A stretch of 62,847 nucleotides of DNA from positions 1 to 62,847 of the IMG/VR virus record IMGVR_UViG_3300035091_000011; one strand, given 5' to 3'. Below the pieces are notes generated by a model. It was not told where the DNA came from. It made no database searches and worked only from the letters and a program-made list of their open reading frames with translations. Made by a program: the position numbers and the translations under genes. The stretch comes from a virus. Shown one piece after another: positions 39,017 to 46,163 of this stretch (its first letter is position 1; each line of letters starts with the position of its first letter).

Positions 39017-39183
39017 AACGTAAACAGAAACGCAAGTGTCTCGTCTGCAATCATTCTGGCAAGCTCAAGCAGGGACGCTGCCAGCAAAGAGTATTAAGAC
39101 AGACTGCTGCGACGATGTTTGGGGTTGATCCGTGCTTGTGTTTGTGTTTGAGAAAGGGTGAAGGGGGACAATCAGGGAAGTGA
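39013..39183 (+). CDS. Small basic Cys-rich protein (56 aa), TTG start
   Basis: TTG at 39013 overlaps the preceding TGA as TTGA. KRKQKRKCLVCNHSGKLK then CLCLCLRKG. Probably a zinc-binding nucleic-acid binder. It overlaps the NinB-like gene as GTGA. Confidence 0.5.
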   Translation: MKRKQKRKCLVCNHSGKLKQGRCQQRVLRQTAATMFGVDPCLCLCLRKGEGGQSGK

Positions 39184-39605
39184 ATAAAGACACGCTGCTC
39201 ATAAACATGGACGACGCGGCTGCGAAGCGCCAACTGATGATCGAAATCGGGCGGTTGTCGGGACTCTATGAGATCTATATTAAACCCCGAAAGCGAACTC
39301 GCTCACTCGATCAGAACGCCTACTACTTCGCCGCAGTCGTGACGCCCTTTCGGGATTGGCTGCGGGAAAATTATGGTGATTCTCAAATGTCCACCGATGA
39401 CGCGCATGAAATGCTTAAAGTTAAGATCCTCGGCTTGACAGAAAAACAAATTCCAGACTCGACTGAGACAGTAACGATCATTCCTCGATCCAAGACTTTA
39501 ACCGTGGAAGAATTTAGCGAATACATCGAAAAGTGCGCGAAGTGGTTAAGTGAATTTTGTGGGATTATAGTCGTATCGTCCGATCTCTTTTACGAAACGA
39601 GGTAA
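39180..39605 (+). CDS. NinB-like recombination protein
   Basis: 141 residues from a GTG. KPRKRTRSLDQNAYYFAAVVTPFRDWL followed by DAHEMLKVKIL and VEEFSEYIEKCAKWLSEF matches lambda NinB (Orf), a single-strand DNA binding recombination mediator (R-S-x-x-Q-N-x-x-Y core). It sits next to an exonuclease and an SSB-like gene, a recombination cassette. Confidence 0.78.
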   Translation: MNKDTLLINMDDAAAKRQLMIEIGRLSGLYEIYIKPRKRTRSLDQNAYYFAAVVTPFRDWLRENYGDSQMSTDDAHEMLKVKILGLTEKQIPDSTETVTIIPRSKTLTVEEFSEYIEKCAKWLSEFCGIIVVSSDLFYETR

Positions 39606-39607
39606 CA

Positions 39608-40285
39608 ATGGCGCGACCCAAAGGCGGATACAAAACTAAAGACGGCGTTAAGTGCGTCGGCGTAACAACGGTAATCTCACGCTTCAAGGATTCGGGAGGC
39701 ATCATTTACTGGGCGTGGGAGCAAGGCCGTGATGGTTTCGATTTCCGCGAAACCCGCGACGACGCCGCTACCGCCGGAACATTGGCCCACGCGCTTGTAG
39801 AATACCACATTACTAAGAAGTCCGATGCTGAATTAACGGCCCTAATTGAAGAAGAAAGAGTCAAGCCCGAAATTCTGGAAAGGGCTAATAGGGCATTTAG
39901 TAACTACTTGAATTGGGAACGATTCACTAAGTTACAGGTAATTCAGACCGAGATGGCCCTGGTGTCAGAAAAACATCTATTCGGCGGAACCTTCGACGGC
40001 ATCGCGGTTGTAGAAATCGAAGGCAAGCGAGCCTTAACAGACTGGAAAACCTCATCCGCAATCTATCGGGACGCATTGGTCCAAGTCGCGGCCTACAAAG
40101 GGCTGTGGGAAGAAAACTATCCCGACCAGCCCATTGAGGGAGGTTTTCACCTTTGTCGATTCAGCCGTGATCACGGGGATTTTTCACACCATTACTTTGA
40201 GAACCTTGACGAAGCATGGGAACAGTTTCTTTTGCTTCGCAGGGCATATGAGATCGATAAGCAACTGAAAAAGAGGGCAGCATGA
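39608..40285 (+). CDS. RecB-family PD-(D/E)XK exonuclease
   Basis: 225 residues. GTLAHALVEYH, then FGGTFDGIAVVEI with the catalytic D, TDWKTSSA with D-x-K, and the helix QVAAYKGLWEENY are the ordered motifs of Cas4/RecB-like phage exonucleases. Between NinB- and SSB-like genes it would process DNA ends for recombination. Confidence 0.82.
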   Translation: MARPKGGYKTKDGVKCVGVTTVISRFKDSGGIIYWAWEQGRDGFDFRETRDDAATAGTLAHALVEYHITKKSDAELTALIEEERVKPEILERANRAFSNYLNWERFTKLQVIQTEMALVSEKHLFGGTFDGIAVVEIEGKRALTDWKTSSAIYRDALVQVAAYKGLWEENYPDQPIEGGFHLCRFSRDHGDFSHHYFENLDEAWEQFLLLRRAYEIDKQLKKRAA

Positions 40286-41019
40286 CAGATAAACCACGAA
40301 ATCCAAAACTGGAGATCGAAACAAACATTCCCGTCGTCCTAACCATCGGCAAAAACTTTTGGCAGGGCAGTAATGAATATGGCAAATCTTACGCCTACGA
40401 GGTGACTTGCAACGGCTCTGAGCACACGTTCTTCGCCTCGGAATTTGTCCATGATCGCTTTCGGGCCTTTGGTCAGGGAGCGACGGTAAAAGTCGTCAAG
40501 CGGCAGAAGGCGGGTCAAAAAAGCGCCACTTGGGAGATTGGCGAGGTTAATGGAAACGGAGCCTCGGCAGCACCCCAACGGCAAGAGCTAAAATACGAAC
40601 CCTCTAAATTCAACCGGGACGCATACCGAGAGCAAAGAATCGAGCGCATGACCCAAGCATATCAAGATGCGGTAAAAGTAAGAGACGCCGTGGGTGACGA
40701 ATTCAGCGGGGAGGATCTGCGATCCATTGCTATTTCGTTCGTGATTGAAGAGAACCGAGATCGAGTTCCCTTGAACGTCGTGGAAAAGCCGCCCGACGCC
40801 CATATTCCTGAACTATTGGAAGCGATCAAGAAAACTCTGGTGGACTACGTTCCGGGTGATAGCGAAATCGACAAAGCCTCTAAGGCTGAACTATTAGAGA
40901 AGGGGTTCGGCACCCGGAAGTGGCAAGAAGTCACTCAGAAATCGGCGGAAGAACTTTCAGAAGGCCACGCAAAACTCCAAGCGGCGATCCAGGAAGAAAT
41001 TGACGACGTTCCGTTTTAG
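40282..41019 (+). CDS. SSB-like single-strand DNA binding protein
   Basis: 245 residues, ATGA overlap. The first 80 residues are OB-like strands (PVVLTIGKNFWQGSNEYGK). The very C terminus, EEIDDVPF, matches the acidic tip of bacterial SSB (D-D-x-P-F) that recruits host repair and replication proteins. The middle is helical and not typical SSB. The role is fairly secure because of the tip and neighbours. Confidence 0.72.
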   Translation: MTDKPRNPKLEIETNIPVVLTIGKNFWQGSNEYGKSYAYEVTCNGSEHTFFASEFVHDRFRAFGQGATVKVVKRQKAGQKSATWEIGEVNGNGASAAPQRQELKYEPSKFNRDAYREQRIERMTQAYQDAVKVRDAVGDEFSGEDLRSIAISFVIEENRDRVPLNVVEKPPDAHIPELLEAIKKTLVDYVPGDSEIDKASKAELLEKGFGTRKWQEVTQKSAEELSEGHAKLQAAIQEEIDDVPF

Positions 41020-41042
41020 CCTTGGGCCACAGAGAAAAGTTG

Positions 41043-41072
41043 TTGCGTTGAGATAGACAGAGATTCTATAAT
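41043..41072 (+). promoter_or_regulatory. Promoter before replication gene
   Basis: TTGCGT (41043-41048), 18-base spacer, perfect TATAAT (41067-41072). It leaves a leader of about 170 bases before the replication gene. This leader has small hairpins (CGGCT/AGCCG at 41138-41153, CGGC/GCCG at 41216-41231). Confidence 0.65.
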
Positions 41073-41213
41073 CTCCCTGCTTTTTGACAATCTTAGGTTT
41101 GACGCGCTGAGTGGCTCCAGCGTACCATCTTACCGGACGGCTTTTCACAGCCGCGTTTTCGCAACGACTTTCTATCTACGGTAAGGGGTAGGACGGCGGG
41201 CCACAAACGCGAG

Positions 41214-41240
41214 CGCGGCGGTGAAAGGCCGTTTTCTTTT
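41214..41240 (+). terminator. Terminator-like hairpin in the replication leader
   Basis: CGGC-GGTGAAAG-GCCG then TTTTCTTTT, 10 bases before the ATG of the replication gene. The stem is short, so this may be an attenuator. Another small stem followed by CGTTTTC lies at 41138-41153. Confidence 0.4.
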
Positions 41241-41249
41241 ATCCCCTAA

Positions 41250-42068
41250 ATGAGCGTTAAGGTAATGACTGCGGTATGGGAACTTGCCCCGTACTCCGAA
41301 AACAAACTAATCGTACTCCTCGCACTCGCAGACTGGTCAAACGACAACGGGTACTGCTGGCCTTCCATGCAGGCATTGGCGGACAAGGCTCGTATAGACA
41401 TTCGTAGCGCCCGACGCATTATCCGCAGCCTCCAAAACGATGACCTCCTGAGCGTCGTAGAGGGAGGTGGTCGAGCCAAACAGAACCATTACCAGATTAA
41501 CCTAGCCAAACTCGACGGATTAGAAACTAGGACACAGCGCCCTAGTTTACAAAACTCGGACATGGAAAACACGGACACTGGGGGTATCAAAACTAGGACA
41601 TTGGAGACACAAACTAGGACATTGGGTGCAGAAACTAGGACACGGGTGTCCGCCGATCCGTTAGTAGAACCGTCAATAATACAACCGTCAATAGATCCGC
41701 CATACGGAGGAGCGGCGTTTCTTGAGGCTTTAGAAGCCTTTCAGGACTCCCGAAAGACGATGCGCAAGCCCTTAACGACAACCGCCCGCAGGCTGCTGTT
41801 CCGAAAACTTGCGGGCTGGGACGAGGGGCGGGCGACTCAGGCGCTCGAAGACGCGGTTATCAATCGCTGGCAAGGTGTTTTTGAGCCGCGTGTAAATGGA
41901 AATGGAGCAAATAATGGAAAAAGCGACCGATCCTGCAATTATCAAACGCCTGCTGAACGCAGAAACGCTTCCACGATCCGAAACCTCGAACGTGCGCGCC
42001 AGTTACGCAGCGGAGGTAACGGAACAGTTGACGATGTACTTCGCGGGCAATCCGGCAAAGCCGATTGA
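41250..42068 (+). CDS. Replication initiator with internal origin
   Basis: 272 residues. MSVKVMTAVWEL..NKLIVLLALADWSNDNGYCWPSMQALADKARIDIRSARRIIRSLQNDDLL is a winged helix of the phage replisome-organiser type. Residues about 90-135 are a low-complexity linker with repeated T-R-T motifs, encoded by the iterons. The C terminus (about 150-230) is helical and may bind a helicase or loader. The arrangement copies lambda O. The last 155 bases overlap the next gene in another frame. Confidence 0.8.
   Translation: MSVKVMTAVWELAPYSENKLIVLLALADWSNDNGYCWPSMQALADKARIDIRSARRIIRSLQNDDLLSVVEGGGRAKQNHYQINLAKLDGLETRTQRPSLQNSDMENTDTGGIKTRTLETQTRTLGAETRTRVSADPLVEPSIIQPSIDPPYGGAAFLEALEAFQDSRKTMRKPLTTTARRLLFRKLAGWDEGRATQALEDAVINRWQGVFEPRVNGNGANNGKSDRSCNYQTPAERRNASTIRNLERARQLRSGGNGTVDDVLRGQSGKAD
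41524..41642. other. Iteron cluster, candidate replication origin
   Basis: AAACTAGGACA at 41524, 41590, 41611 and 41632 (the last three exactly 21 bases apart), variants AAACTCGGACA (41552) and AAACACGGACA (41567), and one inverted CCTAGTTT (41541-41548). They lie inside the initiator gene. 21-base spacing is two helical turns. Confidence 0.78.
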
Positions 42069-42390
42069 CGAAGAATTTGACCTGATGGTCGATGCTTGGA
42101 CGCTAACGCTTCAGGATGCCGTGCCAGAGCGCCGTCTTGGTGAAAGCATTGCCGAAGCACGCAGAACCCGCAATTCGAGTTTCATGCTCGACGTTTCCGA
42201 GGTTTGCACTGCGTGGCAACGACTGAAAGGCGCAGAACGATCCGTACCTCCGGTCGGAACCTATGACTGGCGAGCAAAAAACATCTGCCCTCATTGTAAC
42301 GGGACTGGCACGAGGCCAGTCATTAAACGAGACTCAATTCTAGGGCGTGATTACACCTACGGAACGTCATGCCCACATGAGAGCACATGA
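41914..42390 (+). CDS. Replication-linked protein with CxxC finger
   Basis: 158 residues from ATG 41914, overlapping the initiator gene by 155 bases. Helical N-terminal part (IIKRLLNAETLPRSET, then FDLMVDAWTLTLQDAVPERRL) and a C-terminal ICPHCNGTGTRPV finger with a later C-P-H. Position suggests a helicase-loader or replication accessory protein; not proven. Confidence 0.62.
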   Translation: MEKATDPAIIKRLLNAETLPRSETSNVRASYAAEVTEQLTMYFAGNPAKPIDEEFDLMVDAWTLTLQDAVPERRLGESIAEARRTRNSSFMLDVSEVCTAWQRLKGAERSVPPVGTYDWRAKNICPHCNGTGTRPVIKRDSILGRDYTYGTSCPHEST

Positions 42391-42593
42391 AGAAAGAAAC
42401 CCCTCGTGAGCGCGTTGAGTCATTCATTTTACGTCGCCGTGAGGAAGTCGGAGAATTCGTTTCCGAGAAACTGGCTCCTGACGGGTATGTAGAAGTGAAA
42501 TTCGCTAATGCTACGTTCTTTACGCCACCAGAGGATCGGGTTGTTTATAGAGACGGAGTCGATTATCAACGTCCTCCACTGAGAAAGCCATGA
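42387..42593 (+). CDS. Small hypothetical protein
   Basis: 68 residues, ATGA overlap. Basic helix (RVESFILRRREEVGEFV) then beta (GYVEVKFANATFFTPPEDRVVYRDGVDY). No family recognised. Confidence 0.62.
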   Translation: MKKETPRERVESFILRRREEVGEFVSEKLAPDGYVEVKFANATFFTPPEDRVVYRDGVDYQRPPLRKP

Positions 42594-42784
42594 GAACCTG
42601 TCGTTATTGTCATAAGCCAAAACCTTTGACGGAATTTGGAATTAACAACTTCCTGCCCGACAAGATTGCCTTGTACTGCAAAGCCTGTAATAGACTGAAG
42701 AAAGCTGAGTCGAAAGAACGGGCCAGATACTTATTGTTAAATACGAGGGTCAGGGTTTCTCTTTCACTGCTGGGCATGAAATGA
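42590..42784 (+). CDS. HNH-style zinc finger protein
   Basis: 64 residues, ATGA overlap. CRYCHKPKPLTEF..LYCKACNRLKKAESKERAR is the zinc-binding half commonly seen at the N terminus of phage HNH nucleases, without the catalytic H-N-H. May act with the next nuclease gene. Confidence 0.65.
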   Translation: MRTCRYCHKPKPLTEFGINNFLPDKIALYCKACNRLKKAESKERARYLLLNTRVRVSLSLLGMK

Positions 42785-43257
42785 AGCGTTCCACGCTCAA
42801 GCGATCTGGTTTCGCTAAAAAGACTTACGCTCAAGCATTGGCATCACGAAAGCCTAAACAGCGAAGACCGATTCATGGCGTTAGAATTGATCCGGCTGAT
42901 AAGTATTTTTCTCTTTACATCAGGTATCGAGCTAACTGGATCTGCGAACGCTGTCAAAAGCAATTTGAGGTTGGTAGCCAGGGACTTCATTGTTCTCACT
43001 TTTGGGGCCGCGCGAGAGAGTCCACCAGATTCGATCCGGTTAACTGTGTAGCCCACTGTCACGGATGCCACTCGTTTCTGACCGCAAATCCCGAACTGCA
43101 TCGGGAGTGGAAATTAAAACAGATCGGACAAGCGGAATATGATAAGTTAACTATTAGAGCCTTTACCACCCAAAAGAAAGACCGCGCTCTCACGGCAATG
43201 GTCTATAGGGAATTATACGAAGAAGAAAAATTACGATTTGAGCAATTTGTCTCTTGA
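42781..43257 (+). CDS. NinG/Rap-like recombination nuclease
   Basis: 158 residues, ATGA overlap. KRSGFAKKTYAQAL..R, DKYFSLYIRYRANWICERCQKQF, GLHCSHFWGRARESTRFDP and NCVAHCHGCHSFLTANP are the ordered Cys/His and HNH-like motifs of NinG (Rap), which acts on branched recombination intermediates. The fit of context with NinB strengthens the call. Confidence 0.72.
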   Translation: MKRSTLKRSGFAKKTYAQALASRKPKQRRPIHGVRIDPADKYFSLYIRYRANWICERCQKQFEVGSQGLHCSHFWGRARESTRFDPVNCVAHCHGCHSFLTANPELHREWKLKQIGQAEYDKLTIRAFTTQKKDRALTAMVYRELYEEEKLRFEQFVS

Positions 43258-43282
43258 CTTTCTACAATTCGTCCGCTAACAT
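43254..43282 (+). promoter_or_regulatory. Sigma-70 promoter, leaderless type (rightward)
   Basis: TTGACT (43254-43259, overlapping the preceding TGA), 17-base spacer, TAACAT (43277-43282), 9 bases, ATG at 43292. Confidence 0.72.
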
Positions 43283-43291
43283 GACTTACAA

Positions 43292-43528
43292 ATGCGAACA
43301 CGTAACGGATATAAAGCATGTCCAAAATGCGGCGGGTCGGGAGAAATAAAAGATCCGGCTGAAACCGGGAAGCAAATGCGCGCACTGCGCAACGCTTCGG
43401 GGAAAAGTTTGCGGCACGTCGCGGGGGCGATGAAGGTCAGTCCAGCTTACGTCAGCGATTTGGAGTTAGGCAGGCGAGGCTGGGCTGACAGTCTTTTGGA
43501 GCGCTACAAGAGGGCAGTTAAGGCATAG
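43292..43528 (+). CDS. Zinc-finger plus XRE-type HTH regulator, leaderless
   Basis: 78 residues. C10-P-K-C13-G-G-S-G near the N terminus resembles a DnaJ-type half-finger. Residues 28-78 are an XRE HTH (MRALRNASGKSLRHVAGAMKVSPAYVSDLELGRRG). It heads the clamp-containing unit and may regulate it. Confidence 0.78.
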   Translation: MRTRNGYKACPKCGGSGEIKDPAETGKQMRALRNASGKSLRHVAGAMKVSPAYVSDLELGRRGWADSLLERYKRAVKA

Positions 43529-43537
43529 GGTTACGTG

Positions 43538-43588
43538 GGAGAGAGTCTCGGAGGCGATTCCGCAACAAGTCGCGCTCCGACTCTCTCC
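43538..43588 (+). promoter_or_regulatory. Strong hairpin in front of an SD
   Basis: Arms 43538-43557 (GGAGAGAGTC and GGAG core) and 43570-43588 pair over about 18 bases with two small irregularities and a 12-base loop. No T-tract follows. The next gene's TTGGAG SD starts at once after it. It may control translation or protect the mRNA end. Confidence 0.6.
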
Positions 43589-43601
43589 TTGGAGAAAGAA
43601 A

Positions 43602-43829
43602 ATGCACATATCAAGCCAGTGCGAAGAAATTCTGAGATATCTGCAATCGGGTAAACCGTTAACTCCCCTGGAGGCCCTAGAGAAGTTTGGTTGCTTCCGT
43701 CTTGGCGGCAGAATCTACGAGCTGAAACAACAGGGTCATAAGATAGAAACGAACATGATTAAAAGGAATGGTAAGCGATATGCAGAATATAGACTCGCCT
43801 CATTGGCAGGAAATCACCCCGAGCAGTGA
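43602..43829 (+). CDS. Phage winged-helix (HTH_39/55-type) protein
   Basis: 75 residues. QCEEILRYLQSGKPLTPLEALEKFGCFRLGGRIYELKQQGHKIETNMI is the common small phage HTH that opens with C-x-x-I-L and has P-L-T-P-x-E-A. Likely a DNA-binding regulator. It follows the hairpin. Confidence 0.78.
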   Translation: MHISSQCEEILRYLQSGKPLTPLEALEKFGCFRLGGRIYELKQQGHKIETNMIKRNGKRYAEYRLASLAGNHPEQ

Positions 43830-44022
43830 ACCCCTCGACGTGGTTCTTACCTTATCCGAACGTGAACAGTTGGCCCAACAGGTCGCAGGTGATAACTACG
43901 GTTTATCACTTGAAGATTTTGCTCATCGCGGTATGACCCGTGGCCGTTTATTTCCCGATGAGAGACGCGCGTTCAATGCCGGATGGGAAGCCGCTAAGAC
44001 TTACTACAATGTTCGTGATTAA
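43780..44022 (+). CDS. Small hypothetical protein
   Basis: 80 residues from ATG 43780, overlapping the HTH gene by 50 bases. DVVLTLSEREQLAQQVAGDNYGLSLEDFAHRGMTRGRLFPDERRAFNAGWEAAKTYY. The F-x-A-G-W-x-A-A ending is frequent in short phage proteins. Function unknown. Confidence 0.55.
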   Translation: MQNIDSPHWQEITPSSEPLDVVLTLSEREQLAQQVAGDNYGLSLEDFAHRGMTRGRLFPDERRAFNAGWEAAKTYYNVRD

Positions 44023-45106
44023 TAGAAAGCAACTGGCCGACGAGCTTTCACTGCTGTCTCAAATAGCGGTCGAGAGAAACGTCATTCCTGCCCTCTCAGC
44101 TATTCGCTTCGAGGTTCGGGACGGAAACGCCTCCCTTCTTGCTTCTAACGCGGATATAGCGCTATTCACAGACCTTCCAGCGGAGGGTGAAGACTGGCAA
44201 GGCTGTATTCCCGCTCGTCAGCTAACCGATCTAATTAAGTTAGCAAAAGCCGATAAGATCGTCTTTACCTCTCAAGGGGAACAGGTTCAAATAACCTGGG
44301 GTCGCTCACGTCACAGATTGCCCGTCATCGAGTTTGCCAAGTTTCCTGCTGTGCAAGGGCCAACGGCAGAAGGAGAGCGCCTATCGGTCAAGACGATAGA
44401 CTTTACCTCGGCAATGGAAAGAGTGCTTCCCTGCGCCGATCGTGACGGCACGATGAAGTGGATGGTTCAAGGCGTCAAGCTGGAAGCGAAGGATAAAGAG
44501 TTAAAGATTGTCGGAACCAACACGCATCGCTTAGGGGTGGCAACTATCGCCTCAGAGGGAACCTTGGATCTATTTGTTCCGCTGAATGCCGCCTTGCTGC
44601 TCCCCCGACTAAAATCTGAGGAAGTTTTGATCTGGCATGACGGTAGTCAGGCATCCTTCAACTTTGGTCCACGAACTCTGATTACGAGACTGATGACCAG
44701 CACGTTTCCAGACTGGAAAATGTTCATGCCCAAACATCTTCCCTTGACCGCTACGTGCTATACGGAAGAATTGATTGGAGCTTTCAAACGCGCGAACGTA
44801 ACCCGTGAGGAAACATTCAAAACCGGAGTGGGCAGAATTCAACTTGGGGTAGTTTTGGTTTTTGGGAAAGAGGAGCTAGTGATCGACACGAAGCATGGAG
44901 TCAAAGGCCGTTCAGAGGAATCCGTTCTTTTGAATTCAAATCTAACCGGCGATCTGGTTTACATGGGAATTAATCCCGACTACGTAATGGATTTTTTGAG
45001 GTTCGCGGGAGAGACAACCGAGTGCGCCCTGAAGGATGGAAACTCGGTTTTGCGATTAACCGATAGCTCTAACTTCGAATATGTAGTAGTGCCGACGCGA
45101 TTATGA
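44009..45106 (+). CDS. dnaN: DNA polymerase sliding clamp (DnaN-like)
   Basis: 365 residues from ATG 44009, the normal length for a bacterial beta clamp. FVINRKQLADELSLLSQIAVERNVIPALSAIRFEV is domain 1; TNTHRLGVA, TRLMTSTFPDWKMFMP (the S-x-F-P-D-W segment) and the C-terminal NSNLTGDLVYMGINPDYVMDFLRFAGE with EYVVVPTRL ending are typical. A clamp ring would tether polymerase. The phage has no polymerase, so it must serve host Pol III or mediate late transcription. Confidence 0.88.
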   Translation: MFVINRKQLADELSLLSQIAVERNVIPALSAIRFEVRDGNASLLASNADIALFTDLPAEGEDWQGCIPARQLTDLIKLAKADKIVFTSQGEQVQITWGRSRHRLPVIEFAKFPAVQGPTAEGERLSVKTIDFTSAMERVLPCADRDGTMKWMVQGVKLEAKDKELKIVGTNTHRLGVATIASEGTLDLFVPLNAALLLPRLKSEEVLIWHDGSQASFNFGPRTLITRLMTSTFPDWKMFMPKHLPLTATCYTEELIGAFKRANVTREETFKTGVGRIQLGVVLVFGKEELVIDTKHGVKGRSEESVLLNSNLTGDLVYMGINPDYVMDFLRFAGETTECALKDGNSVLRLTDSSNFEYVVVPTRL

Positions 45107-45282
45107 GTAAGCGAGTCGAACCCGAAAAGGATACTGAACAGTGGACTCCTGATCGAATAGCGGCGCTGGTGTGCGTGGTGCGCGCTTACGGGAAGAAGTC
45201 GCATGTGTTTCTGGATCACTCGAACAAGTGTCAGTGCGGGGAGAAGGATTTGAATGCGTATAGGGATTTGGTGTTGAGATAG
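45103..45282 (+). CDS. Small hypothetical protein (59 aa)
   Basis: ATGA overlap with the clamp gene. EQWTPDRIAALVCVVRAYGKKSHVFLDHSNKCQCGEKDL has a C-x-C near the end. Just under a 60-residue cut-off. Function unknown. Confidence 0.6.
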   Translation: MSKRVEPEKDTEQWTPDRIAALVCVVRAYGKKSHVFLDHSNKCQCGEKDLNAYRDLVLR

Positions 45283-45285
45283 ATA

Positions 45286-45315
45286 TTGACTCGATGCTTA
45301 TCGTCATGCTATGCT
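45286..45315 (+). promoter_or_regulatory. Sigma-70 promoter, leaderless type (rightward)
   Basis: TTGACT (45286-45291), 18-base spacer, TATGCT (45310-45315), 7 bases (TAGCGCC), ATG at 45323. No SD. Confidence 0.75.
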
Positions 45316-45322
45316 TAGCGCC

Positions 45323-45565
45323 ATGAAGAAACATACAACCGAACAGCAGGCACGAGCGGCTGTGAGCAAACTCCGCATAAAGACAGCCAAGCATCCGCTG
45401 GCTAAGGAAATGAGCGACATCGCCGACAGTCTCGACGGGCTAATCAACGCCGCCTCGCTCATGGGTCAGAAGGGTGGAGAGGCGCGGGCTAAGAAGTTGA
45501 GTAAGAAGCGGCGAAGCGACATTGCGCGACAGGCGGCGAATGCGAGGTGGGGAAATGACGGCTAA
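45323..45565 (+). CDS. KGG/AANARW-motif basic protein, leaderless
   Basis: 80 residues from ATG 45323. C-terminal MGQKGGEARAKKLSKKRR then SDIARQAANARW matches the leftward gene at 27518 nearly residue for residue, while the N-terminal halves differ. Both genes sit behind leaderless promoters. Probably nucleic-acid binding; role unknown. Confidence 0.7.
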   Translation: MKKHTTEQQARAAVSKLRIKTAKHPLAKEMSDIADSLDGLINAASLMGQKGGEARAKKLSKKRRSDIARQAANARWGNDG

Positions 45566-45707
45566 GCAAGCCTGCTGCACAAACGGCTGCGTAATCAATA
45601 CCCTTGTCGGCGGTGATCATGCTTACTGTCAGTGTCACTGCCATCGAGAGACATTGCCTGCGATTCCTCCGTCGAGGAAGCTACGAAAGAAGAAGCAACG
45701 CATATGA
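45555..45707 (+). CDS. Small Cys/His-rich protein (50 aa)
   Basis: Start ATG 45555 inside the previous gene. CCTNGCV..YCQCHCH could bind metal, followed by a basic tail. Function unknown. Confidence 0.52.
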   Translation: MTAKQACCTNGCVINTLVGGDHAYCQCHCHRETLPAIPPSRKLRKKKQRI

Positions 45708-45874
45708 CCCCTCCCAAACTCGCAATCGCAATCGATCTGGATGATCTATCCGCGCTCATGGACGAGTACGTAGACAGTCAGGGGCTGGATATCAAAGGGG
45801 CGCTCACTTTGAGCATGTTCTTATTATGGTTACGAAAGAGACAGGAGACGAGCGATGAGACGAAACAAAATTGA
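45704..45874 (+). CDS. Small acidic protein (56 aa)
   Basis: ATGA overlap. KLAIAIDLDDLSALMDEYVDSQGLDIKGALTLSMFLLWLRKRQE. Amphipathic helices; unknown. Confidence 0.55.
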   Translation: MTPPKLAIAIDLDDLSALMDEYVDSQGLDIKGALTLSMFLLWLRKRQETSDETKQN

Positions 45875-46163
45875 ACCAAGCAGGAAGCAATTAACGTCAC
45901 AGCAGCAATACCTACTACAACGGATTCCTTCTTCATACCAGATGAACGGTTATAAGGAGCGCCCTGAACCCGCTGAAGTTAAACAGGCGCGCAAGGTTAT
46001 CGACCGCTGGGAAAAAGAGGAAAAGCTACTGCGGTGTCAGGTTGGTCAGCGCAGCGAAGCGCTACTACGTAAAGCGCGCGAAGCCGTGTATTTCGATACG
46101 CCGGAGAAGGCACTGGCAATCATCAAGCAATGCGAGAAGATGCTAAAAGGTTGTGAAGGATGA
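45855..46163 (+). CDS. Small basic helical protein
   Basis: 102 residues with AGGAGACGAGCG before the ATG. Basic (RRNKIEPSRKQLTSQQQYLL, then ARKVIDRWEKEEKLLRCQ). No family recognised. Confidence 0.6.
   Translation: MRRNKIEPSRKQLTSQQQYLLQRIPSSYQMNGYKERPEPAEVKQARKVIDRWEKEEKLLRCQVGQRSEALLRKAREAVYFDTPEKALAIIKQCEKMLKGCEG

Noticed and set aside
41524-41653. CRISPR array
   Set aside because: Repeats are 11 bases with 10-base gaps inside a coding region; this is an iteron pattern.
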